In this document: piece by piece, positions 37,813-47,000 of the stretch
How the letters are laid out: every line of letters begins with the position of its first letter
Numbering within the stretch: the first letter of the stretch is position 1
NCBI GenBank assembly: GCA_002999035.1
Contig: CP027241.1
Location: 2,049,001 to 2,113,000, forward strand
Direction: 5' to 3'
DNA: 64,000 nt
Origin: Lachnospiraceae bacterium oral taxon 500
Lineage (GTDB): Bacteria; Bacillota; Clostridia; Lachnospirales; Vallitaleaceae
Notes under the pieces: model-generated
What the model was told of the DNA's origin: nothing
Database searches by the model: none
The model's input: only the letters and a program-made list of their open reading frames with translations
Translations under genes and position numbers: made by a program

Positions 37813-38349
37813 TTATTTTATTTCCGGTGGGACTTTGACTGACATGGCGTTATTAAAGCGTTTGAGATTACTTTCCTCAAAAGGAACATAATCTTTTTTC
37901 AGGCTGTCAGGATAGTTTGCCTTCCAATCCTGCAAGGCTTCTTTAGTGATTTCATTATTCTCATATTTTTCTTTCATTTCCTGCCACTGTTCAAGCATAT
38001 TGCGGATTCTGAGAATAGCTTCGCTACCGAAATATATACCTGTGGTAGTGTATTCGGGATCTTCATCATTTAGAATAACAGGACGTATTTTCACTTCAAT
38101 GCTGTCGTCCAGCTTAAACAAAAATCTCATCAAATCATGTTCCGTGTAGGGATAATCAGGTTCTTTTAAATACTCTTTATTTACATGGAGTGCAGTAGAT
38201 ATATTTTCCAAAACATCCTCTTTGGGAGTGCGAATATCAAGCTCATATTGTCTGATTCTAACATCATCTAAATGCGTTCTGTCTCCTAATGCTTTTTGAG
38301 TGATTCTCCGTAGTTCACGGAATTTTTTTATCAATTTACCTAAACTCAA
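37813..38349 (-). CDS. XRE-family repressor of a mobile element
   Basis: The N-terminal helix-turn-helix (about residues 5-60; RELRRITQKALGDRTHLDDV) belongs to the Cro/CI type. The C-terminal 110 residues are element-specific and unknown. The start is taken as TTG at 38349 because AAGGAGGTGA lies 8 bases upstream of it; a GTG at 38358 would overlap that ribosome binding site. The gene is divergent from the excisionase. Palindromic operators downstream of each promoter suggest it represses both itself and the excisionase/integrase operon, as in integrative elements. Confidence 0.75.
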   Translation of the reverse strand: MSLGKLIKKFRELRRITQKALGDRTHLDDVRIRQYELDIRTPKEDVLENISTALHVNKEYLKEPDYPYTEHDLMRFLFKLDDSIEVKIRPVILNDEDPEYTTTGIYFGSEAILRIRNMLEQWQEMKEKYENNEITKEALQDWKANYPDSLKKDYVPFEESNLKRFNNAMSVKVPPEIK

Positions 38350-38364
38350 TTTTATCACCTCCTT

Positions 38365-38382
38365 AGGAACAAATTTGTTTCT
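38365..38382. promoter_or_regulatory. Operator copy 1 (repressor side)
   Basis: GGAACAAATTTGTTTC is an almost perfect palindrome located just downstream of the leftward promoter and beside the repressor ribosome binding site. It matches the operator at 38486-38503 in both half-sites. Confidence 0.6.
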
Positions 38383-38388
38383 TTTATT

Positions 38389-38417
38389 ACTATAATCGAA
38401 AACAAGAAAAAATTCAA
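38389..38417 (-). promoter_or_regulatory. Repressor gene promoter
   Basis: On the minus strand TTGAAT (38412-38417) and TATAGT (38389-38394) are 17 bases apart, pointing toward the XRE gene. The operator at 38365-38382 is at its transcription start. Confidence 0.55.
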
Positions 38418-38443
38418 TAGAAAAATTAAAAATAAAAAAGGAC

Positions 38444-38472
38444 TTGACAGAAACAAAAAAGCTACTTATAAT
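38444..38472 (+). promoter_or_regulatory. Excisionase/integrase promoter
   Basis: TTGACA (38444-38449), 17 bases, then TATAAT (38467-38472): an exact consensus. A half operator (AGAAACAAA) lies in its spacer, and the full operator follows at 38486. Confidence 0.85.
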
Positions 38473-38485
38473 CTAGAATAGAAGC

Positions 38486-38503
38486 AGAAACAAATATGTT
38501 TCT
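38486..38503. promoter_or_regulatory. Operator copy 2 (excisionase side)
   Basis: AGAAACAAATATGTTTCT is a perfect 18-base palindrome just after the consensus promoter. With copy 1 and the half-site in the promoter spacer it forms a repressor switch. Confidence 0.7.
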
Positions 38504-38526
38504 AAAAAAGAAAGGAGGAAAGTACG

Positions 38527-38712
38527 ATGGAGAAATTATTTCTTACTTCAAATGAAGTTGCCGATTTATTAAATATATCGCAGCAACAAGCTTATAAAAT
38601 CATACGAGATATGAATAAGCAGCTTGCTGAACACGGCTTTCTTGTCCTTAGGGGAAGAATCAATAAGAAATATTTTATGGAACAAATCTACAAAGCAAAG
38701 GAGGGAGACTAA
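38527..38712 (+). CDS. Excisionase-type small helix-turn-helix protein
   Basis: This 61-aa MerR/excisionase-like DNA-binding protein (LTSNEVADLLNISQQQAYKII) is of the type usually encoded immediately before a tyrosine integrase in integrative elements of Bacillota. The AAAGGAGG site is strong. Its stop overlaps the start of the integrase remnant by one base, as expected for an intact xis-int pair. Confidence 0.7.
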   Translation: MEKLFLTSNEVADLLNISQQQAYKIIRDMNKQLAEHGFLVLRGRINKKYFMEQIYKAKEGD

Positions 38713-38750
38713 TGCCTGCATATAAGGACGAAAAAAGCGGAAAAATGTGA
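38712..38750 (+). pseudogene. Integrase gene, first 12 codons only
   Basis: The reading MPAYKDEKSGKM then stop starts like the tyrosine integrases that follow such excisionases (MPAYKDEKSGK followed by W in those). The similarity ends exactly where the IS3-type element begins near 38747. The catalytic domain is not found anywhere in the window, so the element cannot excise by itself. Confidence 0.6.
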
Positions 38751-38751
38751 A

Positions 38752-39668
38752 CTATAGTCAAGTAAGTAGACACAAAAAAGTGAAAAATATCTAGGAGCAG
38801 ACTATGGGTTCTGCTCCCAGAATAAAGCTTCCGCTTCGTTTGGAGCAAGCATATTAAGCGTAGAATGAGGCCTTTTTGAATTGCAAAAGCCTTCAATATA
38901 TTCAAATATAGAAAGCTGTAACTCATGCATGGAGTGGTAGAGTTTGCGGTTCGTTTCCTCCTTCTTAAGATATTAAAAAAAGCATTCACAGCAGGCATTG
39001 TCAAAAGGATAAGATTTCTTTGAAAAAGACTGCACAACATTTAGAGAATCCAGAAGCTGTCGAAAAGAAAAGGCGGTGTACTGGGTTCCCCGGTCAGAAT
39101 GGAAAATTAAGCCATAAGGAGCTTTTCGTTTCTCATAAGCCTTTCTAAAGGTAGCGATAACAAGTTCAATATCGGCGTTGGTGGAAATATGCCATGAAAT
39201 GATTTTTCTGGAATATAGATCCATTACAATGCAAAGATAATGCCATTTGTTGCCCGCTTTGATATAGGTTATGTCACTGACCCAAACCAGATTGGGAGCT
39301 CTCTGAATAAAGTTTTGTTTCAAGTGATTGAGACAGTCAGAGTTTTCTAACTGATTTAAATATGAGGTTTTCCTCCTCCAACTGGGCATTGCGTTTTTGA
39401 AGCTCCTTTACCTGCTTTGCCGTAAGGACTTCGCCATCATCAATTTCGACAGTAGAGTATTGTTTTACCCATTTGCCGAGTGCGGACTGTGAAATACCAT
39501 ATTCTTTGCAGAGTTGAGTCTGGTTTTTTCCGTTTTGGTGGAGAGAGACGAGAGATTTTTTGAAATCCTCATCATACCTGTTGTATTTGTAGCCATGATA
39601 ATCCTCCTTCTTTGTGTTTAGTTTATTGTACTGGATTGTACATATATGTGTCTACTTTTATAGTATAG
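38752..39668 (-). mobile_element. Decayed IS3-family (IS150-like) element
   Basis: Imperfect terminal repeats of about 21 bases frame it: ...AAGTAGACAC near 38752-38773 and its complement GTGTCTACTTTTATAG near 39648-39668. It is about 0.9 kb, shorter than the roughly 1.3 kb of complete relatives. An internal hairpin GGAGCAG/CTGCTCC lies near the end of orfB. It sits in the integrase gene. Confidence 0.75.
38803..39596 (-). pseudogene. IS3-type transposase remnant (orfA and orfB, three lesions)
   Basis: OrfA starts at 39596 (MAT), but a missing base near codon 4 puts the rest in another frame, where YDEDFKKSLVSLHQNGK and the helix-turn-helix WVKQYSTVEID are readable. A deletion near 39355 removes the N-terminal part of orfB. 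The integrase core continues as VWVSDITYI (first catalytic Asp), DRGTQY (second) and a third acidic region NACCECFF. There a second frameshift near 38973 moves the C-terminus (YLKKEETNR, RPHSTLNMLAPNEAEALFWEQ) to another frame. It cannot make a working transposase. Confidence 0.8.
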
Positions 39669-39713
39669 ATCCAATTAAAGAAATCGGGGAAGAAGATCGG
39701 GAAAGAAAGTTAC

Positions 39714-40673
39714 CTAAAAATTGCCGGTTTCACTGTTAGACTCGAAAAGCTCATGCTTTGAAAATTCAGTTCCCCGATCCGTAAGCAGAAGAGAGAAAAT
39801 CTTCTGGAAGTCATTCTTGCCAAGTCTATCTTGCAACATATCCAGAGTGCTTGCCATAGATACGCTTCTCTTTTCCTTATGTAGGAAGCCTATCATAACC
39901 GGTGCATTTTCAAAGAGAAAGGTCTGAATGTAGGGTCCCTCAGGAGCATTCCATACGGTGTCCATTTCCGTGGTAGGAACGTTCCGGTTTGCAGCCTTGA
40001 ACTCTAAGTAATCCTCATACCGGAAACCATCGTAGCATACCGGTTCTTTTCTTGGTTTAAGAGGTTTTCTCTTTCTCATAGAAACTTGCCTTCGTAGGGA
40101 GAAGTTATCGATCCCTTGTGTGGAGAAGACACCAGACTCAATGTAGGTATAAAGACTCTTTACACAAAGACCTATCTCCGGATGATTTTTAACGATTTGA
40201 TAAATCGACTGCCCTTTTTTTAAGAGTGGTCCGATGATTTCGGCTATCATAATCATTCTGGTAGAAGTCATGTTCACCCCCTCTCTGCTGTCAGAAAGGG
40301 TCTTTAAGTAGATTTCATGGGCTTTTGCAGCATGATAGTAGTATTTATCCAGTCCACACTTTTGGTTGTCCGGGCAGCGGTTACAGACACCAATTTTCTT
40401 GCGTCGTTTGCATTAACGTTTCTTAAAGTTTTCGCATTCTTTCTTGCAGCCAAAACATTGTTTGAGCGTACCGGCATTTTCGCAGAAATACCGAGTGCCT
40501 CTGCCGTAGGCACTTGCTACCTTGAAAGGCCTATGTTTTTTAACTTCCTTAGATACTGTGGAAGGAGACTTGCCAAGCTCTCGTGCTATTTTTGCTTTAC
40601 TAAATCCTTCTTCAAGACCGTGCTGAATAAATTTGCGTTCCTCTAACGTTAGATGAGTTCCTTTCATTTTCAT
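39714..40673 (-). pseudogene. IS30-family transposase, nonsense and 3'-truncated
   Basis: The N-terminal region (HLTLEERKFIQHGL, then KAKIARELGKSPSTVSKEV) is the IS30 helix-turn-helix. A TAA at about 40410-40412 interrupts the frame after CENFKKR, and the same frame continues with CKRRKKIGVCNRC and the catalytic core (TEMDTVWN, LLLTDRGTEF). The protein ends early near 39714, without the final catalytic glutamate segment. The start near 40673 has AAGGAGG upstream. Inverted sequences around 40709-40751 (AGAAGTTAA...TTAACTTCT) may be its terminal repeat. Confidence 0.8.
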
Positions 40674-40863
40674 CCTCCTTGTCCGTTCCGGAACCCCCAA
40701 TTAGATCATAAAACAGAGAAGTTAAACTTACAATAACTTTATGTAAGATTAACTTCTCCATTCTTAATTACAATCGTGAACTTACTTTTTCATTTACCCC
40801 CCCCCAGCCTGTCCAAAAACTTGATTTTCAGACATAAATTTAGCCCTTTTCTTCAATCTGTGT

Positions 40864-42703
40864 CATTGAAAACTGAATAAAATACACAGGATTAAGAAAG
40901 AGGCTTATGCCTGTTCCATTAATTCCATCATTTTATGAAATCCCAGAAGATTTTTCGCTCTTTCTAGGTTATATCCCAGGCAAAAGAGCGCAAACTCCCC
41001 AGCCACTTTTTGCATTCCTTTTAGAAGAAAATAAGTGGCTCCCATACCACGCTTTATAGTTCCGAATGGATGCTCTGACAGGCACATCCTCTGGTTTGTT
41101 TTCTCCCTGTCTGGTTTCAGAAAGAACTTTACAACCTGCCTCTTTTCGTAATGCCATTTTTCTTTTGGCTTTGTTTCTTCTGGTGTATTTCCTTCTGATT
41201 TCAGCCAGTCTTTACATGGTTTCTCCAGCTGATCTTTTGTAAAATCAATTTCTTTCCATTCACCTTTTCCCTTGTAACATTTATTCCGATTCGGGCAATG
41301 CTTACACGCATTTTTGTTTGCATAACGGATATTCCCATTTTTCTTTATGCATTTCTGCCTCAGGATCTTTCCTGCCGGACAGTATACCAGATTTCGCTCC
41401 GGATCTCTGACAAAATAACCTGTTTCTGCCTTTCTCAACATTTCTTCTGGACTTCCATATACACCACTTTTTGCCGGCTTTTCATCTACTACTTTCCGGC
41501 GCACAGTCTCTACCTTTATATCCTGTATTACTGACGCATAAGCTTCCGGTATCTGTCCTGCATGCAGTGCTTTCTTTAATTCCTCCGGATCTGTGCTGGT
41601 AAGATCAGCTTCCGATTTTTCATAAGGTATTTCAATTTCATAACCATCTTTTCCGTCATCTGTTATGACATGGGGAATAATACCATTTTCCAGGCAGCCT
41701 GCCATATCTTCCGTATCCTCATAGCCTTTATCAGCCACTACCTTTACGATTTTTCCCGGCTCCGCTTTCTTCACTTCCTCCATGGTGCTTTCTAACAGTC
41801 CGTGATCAGTTACCTGATTTGTCATCTGGAAATCCCGGATCAGATGAGTCTCTGAATCCACTGCTGTCTGAGGATTATATGCTACCGCAAACCCATTCTT
41901 ATTCTTCATAAGTTTTGCGTCTGCATCTGTGATTGACAGCTGTGATGCTCCTGTCTCTTCCATCAGTTTCTGATATCCTTCATACCTTGCAAGCCGTTCC
42001 TTCGCCTCTTCTAATTTAGCCTCAAGTTCCTCTCTGGTTAATTCACCCGGTATTTCATCGTATTCTTCCTGCCGATCCATTTCATTAAGTATCCGCAGAT
42101 ATTCATCTGTATATCCATTCAGCCACTTAATTCTGTCATCCAGTTTATTTTTTGTGAAGTTGTTGTCTTTCGAATTATTAGTCTGGATCTTCGTTCCATC
42201 TACAGATGAAAACCCCCATTCTACCGCACCAGAAATTCTCCTGTTAAATTCATGAAAGATTTCTTTCAGACTGTCTATGTTGTTTTTTCTAAGATCTGCA
42301 ATCGTTCGGAAATCAGGTGCTACTCCACCAGTCATCCATTTCACTTCAAGATTCACTTTGCAACTCTCTGCGAGTTTCCGTGAAGAACGGATTCCTTTTC
42401 TACTTCCATAGATATAGAGCTTGTAAAGACTTTTCGGATCGTATGATGGGCGACCTTCAATTGCTACAGTCTTTACTCCCAGTTTCTTTATATCAAGATG
42501 CTCTACAAATGCATCTATTATCCTCGCAATACTTTCTTCATCTACTAATACATCCCATGAACAGCACATCAACTGGTCACGGTCAAAACCTGAAACATAT
42601 GGCATCTCATCACACCTCAAAACGGAATATTTTCTCTGGTTTTATTACACTATATTTGAACCATCGCTGCATGATTTCTGCGTACGTTATTCAGTTTTCA
42701 ATG
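40864..42703 (-). mobile_element. IS1182-family insertion sequence
   Basis: Exact 17-base inverted repeats (CATTGAAAACTGAATAA at 40864-40880 and its complement at 42687-42703) flank a single transposase gene. The length of about 1.84 kb fits the family. No obvious target duplication was identified. Confidence 0.85.
40905..42605 (-). CDS. IS1182-family transposase
   Basis: This long DDE transposase, about 566 aa, has the N-terminal DUF772-type domain (VAIEGRPSYDPKSLYKLYIYG), then FSSVDGTKIQTNNSK with the first catalytic Asp, VVADKGYEDTED with the second, and a zinc-binding-like CKHCPNRNKCYKG. The C-terminus has HPFGTIKRGMGATYFLLKG with the catalytic Glu region. The start MPYVSGFDRDQ at 42605 is chosen for its GAGGTG site. 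It reads through without stops, so it may still be active. Confidence 0.9.
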   Translation of the reverse strand: MPYVSGFDRDQLMCCSWDVLVDEESIARIIDAFVEHLDIKKLGVKTVAIEGRPSYDPKSLYKLYIYGSRKGIRSSRKLAESCKVNLEVKWMTGGVAPDFRTIADLRKNNIDSLKEIFHEFNRRISGAVEWGFSSVDGTKIQTNNSKDNNFTKNKLDDRIKWLNGYTDEYLRILNEMDRQEEYDEIPGELTREELEAKLEEAKERLARYEGYQKLMEETGASQLSITDADAKLMKNKNGFAVAYNPQTAVDSETHLIRDFQMTNQVTDHGLLESTMEEVKKAEPGKIVKVVADKGYEDTEDMAGCLENGIIPHVITDDGKDGYEIEIPYEKSEADLTSTDPEELKKALHAGQIPEAYASVIQDIKVETVRRKVVDEKPAKSGVYGSPEEMLRKAETGYFVRDPERNLVYCPAGKILRQKCIKKNGNIRYANKNACKHCPNRNKCYKGKGEWKEIDFTKDQLEKPCKDWLKSEGNTPEETKPKEKWHYEKRQVVKFFLKPDREKTNQRMCLSEHPFGTIKRGMGATYFLLKGMQKVAGEFALFCLGYNLERAKNLLGFHKMMELMEQA

Positions 42704-42848
42704 TACATTTTTTATTCATATTGAACACTCATGTGAGTGAATCAACCTTAATTTCAGTGAAGACACATCCTAGTTTTCGGACAGTCTTCCCCTAAAAATC
42801 GATGTATTGAAAGATAAAATCGAGATTTCATTTTTAACAAAAAAATGT

Positions 42849-42874
42849 TATAATAAAACATAGAAATTCTATGT
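42849..42874 (+). promoter_or_regulatory. Promoter -10 box plus 17-base perfect palindrome
   Basis: TATAAT at 42849-42854 is followed after 3 bases by ACATAGAAATTCTATGT (42858-42874), a perfect palindrome at the transcription start. It precedes the small XRE gene and is the expected place for autorepression by a restriction-modification controller protein. The -35 box is poor. Confidence 0.6.
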
Positions 42875-42898
42875 GAATGAATAGAGAAGAGGAATATT

Positions 42899-43114
42899 AT
42901 GAAATTCTCATATAACAAGTTATGGAAGTTGTTAATCGACAGAAATATGAATAAAGGCGATTTGCAGAAATTAATAGAAACCGGTCCGTCCACCATTTCA
43001 AGAATGGGACGAAACGAGCCTGTAAGACTTGAAATCTTAGGAAGAATATGTGAGAGATTGAATTGTAACATTGAAGATATCATTGAGTATGAAAGAGGAA
43101 AACAAGATGTATAA
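42899..43114 (+). CDS. XRE-family regulator linked to a methyltransferase
   Basis: This 71-aa helix-turn-helix protein ([21 protein letters not shown] to [17 protein letters not shown]) is of the type found directly before C5-cytosine methyltransferases in restriction-modification loci. It overlaps the methyltransferase start by 8 bases. It probably binds the palindrome at 42858-42874. The partner genes downstream are broken, so it is an orphan. Confidence 0.75.
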   Translation: MKFSYNKLWKLLIDRNMNKGDLQKLIETGPSTISRMGRNEPVRLEILGRICERLNCNIEDIIEYERGKQDV

Positions 43115-43397
43115 ATCAATTGATTTGTTTGCCGGAATCGGAGGGATCAGGCTTGGATTTGACCAGGCATTCGGAAATAATATCAAGACTGTTTTTATAA
43201 GCGAATGGGATGAAAAAGCGGTAGAAACTTATAAAGCAAATTTTAATGACAGTATCGATGTAGTCGGAGATATTATAAAAGTTGATGAAAAAGACATTCC
43301 CAATCACGATATATTGCTTGCAGGCTTTCCTTGTCAGGCGTTTTCCCTTGCAGGACATAAAAGAGGGTTCGAGGATGGTGAATTAAGTGAAAACTAA
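43107..43397 (+). pseudogene. DNA (cytosine-5) methyltransferase, N-terminal fragment
   Basis: The start at 43107 gives [20 protein letters not shown], motif I (AdoMet site) of C5 methyltransferases. [20 protein letters not shown] is motif IV with the catalytic Cys. The protein stops after 96 residues. Motifs VI-X and the target recognition domain, over 200 residues, are missing because a deletion joins it to the vsr fragment. Confidence 0.85.
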
Positions 43398-43753
43398 TAT
43401 GGAATAAGGGGTTCAGATATAGATTAAACTATAAGGAGTTGCCCGGAAGTCCTGATTTATATATTCCCAAATACTGGGTTGCTATTTTTGTAAACGGTTG
43501 CTTTTGGCACATGCATGAAAATTGCAGGTATTCATCCATTCCTAAAAACAATCATGATTTTTGGAAAAACAAACTTGAAGGGAATGTTGAAAGAGATAAG
43601 CAAAACTACATCAAACTTGAAAACAGGGGCTTTAAAGTGATAGTGGTTTGGGAATGTGAAATTAAAAAGGTGATGAAAGATGAAGTAATTTCAAAGCAGT
43701 ATATGGATACAATTTTATACGAAATTACAAACAGTATGAAGTGTAAGAATTGA
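43391..43753 (+). pseudogene. vsr: Very short patch repair (Vsr) endonuclease, 5'-truncated
   Basis: Readable from about 43391 without a normal start: NKGFRYRLNYKELPGSPDLYIPK, then the Vsr signature VAIFVNGCFWHMHENC, and KQNYIKLENRGFKVIVVWECE. The first half of the protein is absent. In intact loci the methyltransferase makes 5-methylcytosine and Vsr nicks the T:G mismatches from its deamination. Here the deletion removed the ends of both genes, and with them any restriction enzyme gene between. Confidence 0.8.
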
Positions 43754-43779
43754 TAAGAGGAACGATACATTTTTGGTTT

Positions 43780-44055
43780 ATGGTCAAGTGAGTAAATATA
43801 AATAGTGAAGAAATTTAAGACTAATTCCGAAAGAGTTTTTCAAATCCTTTAGGTGCTGGCATTTTAAAAGAACCATACGTTCTTACTATGTTTTGGAAGC
43901 CGTCTGTATACTCAAATAAAGATTTTTAAGTTCTTGTAAAGAGTAGTATATTCTTTGATTAGTCTTTTTTTAATACTTAAATAAAAGTTTACAGCAGGCA
44001 TTATCATAAGGATATTCTTTTTGAGAAAATGACTGCACAATATTTGATTAAGAAA
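43780..44055 (-). mobile_element. Second, older IS3-type remnant
   Basis: Segments align with the end of the IS3-type element at 38752-39040 but are strongly diverged: TGGTCAAGTGAGTAA resembles its terminal repeat, and ACAGCAGGCATT, AAGGATA and GACTGCACAA follow in the same order and spacing. It therefore carries only the last part of orfB plus the end. It abuts the 5' end of the giant STAND gene. Confidence 0.55.
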
Positions 44056-44091
44056 TAATATTCAATGAATAATAAGATGGCGGTGAAAATT

Positions 44092-47000
44092 ATGGGATAT
44101 TCAGCAAAAACAAAACCGGGAATGGCAGATCCTTATTGGTATGAATGGTCTGTGGGGCAGAAATATATCGTAGAAATGCTTAATCCGGATAGCCATATTC
44201 AGTATGTTGAATTACAGGCAGATGTTCAATTAGGTTTAGATGATGTAGTAATCACATATGATGATGGCAAAACGAAATTTATTCAAGTAAAGCATACTAG
44301 AGTTGATGATACGATAACTTTTGGGGATCTTGTTTCTGTTGATAAATCTAAAAAGGATACTAAGTCTCAATGTTCACTATTAAGAGAACTTGCAAGGTCA
44401 TGGAAATTGGAAAAAGACTTGTATACAGATTCGGAAGTATATATCTTTACAAATAGAAAAGCAGGGAATAGGGAATCATTGGCTGGAAAAGGAAGAAACG
44501 TTAAAAGACCATCTTTAAATAAGTTTTTGGAAGAATTACAAGAAAAAGTAAGTAAAGTAGAGCAGTTTTCAGATTTAGTTTTTCCTGATAATAAAGAAGC
44601 GTGGAAAGAATGGTGCAGTCAACTTCAAGATATCGAAATGGATGAGGACAAGCTTACTTTTTTGCAGAATCTACATATCAAAACAGATCAGGAAAGTTTA
44701 GAAGAGTTAGGAAATTCTATAAAAAATAAACTGCAGATTTATTTTTCGGTCTCTGAGGAAATGTCAGATATCTTACTTGGAAAACTTGATCATGCACTGA
44801 GAGAGTGGACTACATCGGGACGAGAAAGTTCAAAAGTAACAATTGAAAAACTGTATTCCGCATTATCTGTAAAAGAGGAGGTTATAAATTACAATCATGA
44901 TTTAATTCCTGTGAATCCTTTTTTTGATAGTAGGCAGGAATTAGTCACTCAAATCGAAGCTGATTTGTTAGTAGGTGAGGAAAAAGTTTTTTATGTATCA
45001 GGTGTACCTGGAACGGGGAAAACTAACATTATTAGCAAATTATGTAGTAAAAAAGATAGTATAGTTGATATTCGTTATTATGCATATGAGCCTATTGACC
45101 CGGCAAAAGAGTATTTACCGGCAGATGTTTCTGAAAGAGTGAAAAGAGAGGTGTTTTGGAATACATTACTGAACCAATTAAGAGAACTATTGGTTGGTAG
45201 GCTATATAAATACAAGGTGCCTGTGTCTAATAGTTATCTAAAGCTCGAGGAAAAGAAAAAGGAATTTTTTAGAATAGCTTCAGAATTTGCAAAAGATAGA
45301 GATCGTGTATTTATACTTGCGGTTGATGGACTAGATCATGCTGCTAGAGCAGGTGTGGTAGAGGAAACATTTCTACCAACACTGCCTAATCCGGAATATA
45401 TTCCAAGTAATGTGAAAATTATTCTTGCAGGTCAACCAAAGGAAGATTATAAAAATTACCCAGATTGGTTGTATACAGGTTCTAAGCAAATTAAGGAATA
45501 TTTAGTTCCAAATATTCAGCCAAGTGATATTGAAGAACTTGTAAATGAAAGATGTACTAACTACAGCTCATCTAACAAAAAAATCGTTACTAATATTGTT
45601 TGTAAATATGCGGGTGGTAATACATTGGCCGCAATTTTTGCTGTACACGAAGCTTTGAGTTGCGATAATCCTGCGTCACTTGATGCTAAACTTAAGTCTA
45701 GAAAATTGAGCGGTAACATTCAAGAGTATTATCGGACGATATGGGAAGATACGAAAAAGAAGATGCAGATTCCGTTTGTGGATTATAAGATGGCTGGAAT
45801 ATTTGCATTTTTTAACGAGCCTGTTAGTGGAGAAAATCTTAGCCTGATTTTCAAAGAAGAAGGAATTAGCTCTTCTTCATGGAATAACGTTCTGAAGGCG
45901 TTGAGTCCGCTTTTGCTAGAAAGAAAGGGTGCATATACCATACTTCACAATGATGTGCGTGTGTATCTTTCAGGAATTATTGGAAGGGATCAAGAGCATG
46001 TAAAGGAAGTGTACTCCGGTTTAGCAGATTACTATCTTGCACAAAACGAGAAGACTATCGGTTTTTACCGAGATGTTATTAGACTTTTGGTGTCAGCAGG
46101 AAGAATACAAGAATTTCCAATAATATATACTCCGGAATATGTGCTAAATGCCTATGTTAATGGAATTGAATTGTCAGAACTATCTCATATTACAGGGGGA
46201 TTAATGCGCTTTGTTATTAACGAGGATTACCTTGATTGGAATAAACTTCTGAGTGTGACATTGGGATATTTAACCATTGAACAGATACAAAAAACCTCAT
46301 ATGAGATAGAGGGCTTATCTTTCCGGTCAAGTGTTAAAACTATAAGTGTTCATCCTTATGAATGCTATGTTGTATCATCCGATAAGTGGAATTCTAGAAT
46401 ACTATCAGAAGTGCTACAGTTAATTGATGATTTGTTTGAAAATGGAGAGGAATACCGTGGAAAAACTCTATTTTTAAATTGGTTTACTGATATTAAGTTT
46501 TCAGAAATACAAAAAAATATAGATGATGAAAATGATGACTTCCGACCGGGTGATGATAGAAATATCGCTGAATTACTAAGTAAAGCTTGTGTTAATACAG
46601 AACATTTTGAAATTCTAGATGGTATTTCTGAACTTGAAGGTGACAAATTTTTAATAAATACTGTTGAACATGTTATAGGTGAAATTATTGAAAATCTTCA
46701 CGCAGAAAAGCTGGAAAAGGCTCTTGGGTCTCTTGATCTAATTTTAATAGATCCTCTTGTAGTTGGAATAAAAAAACTAATTGAGCAAAATCGTTATGAA
46801 GATCTGAAAATTCTAAAAAAGTCGATTCAAAAACGAAAAATTTCTAACTCCATGAGTATGATGATATTCTCTTTTCTAAAAATTGTGACAGGAGACGTTG
46901 ATTGGGATGATAATAAAGCTGGTGTTGTTTGGGGTGAAATTGAATCAGTGGAGATGCCGGATGATAAGATTGAAAACTTAATGACCTACTATACTATTTA

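Noticed and set aside
44065-44091. Start of the giant STAND gene at the first ATG
   Set aside because: It directly follows the IS3 remnant with no ribosome binding site; the ATG at 44092 has GGCGGTGA at proper distance.
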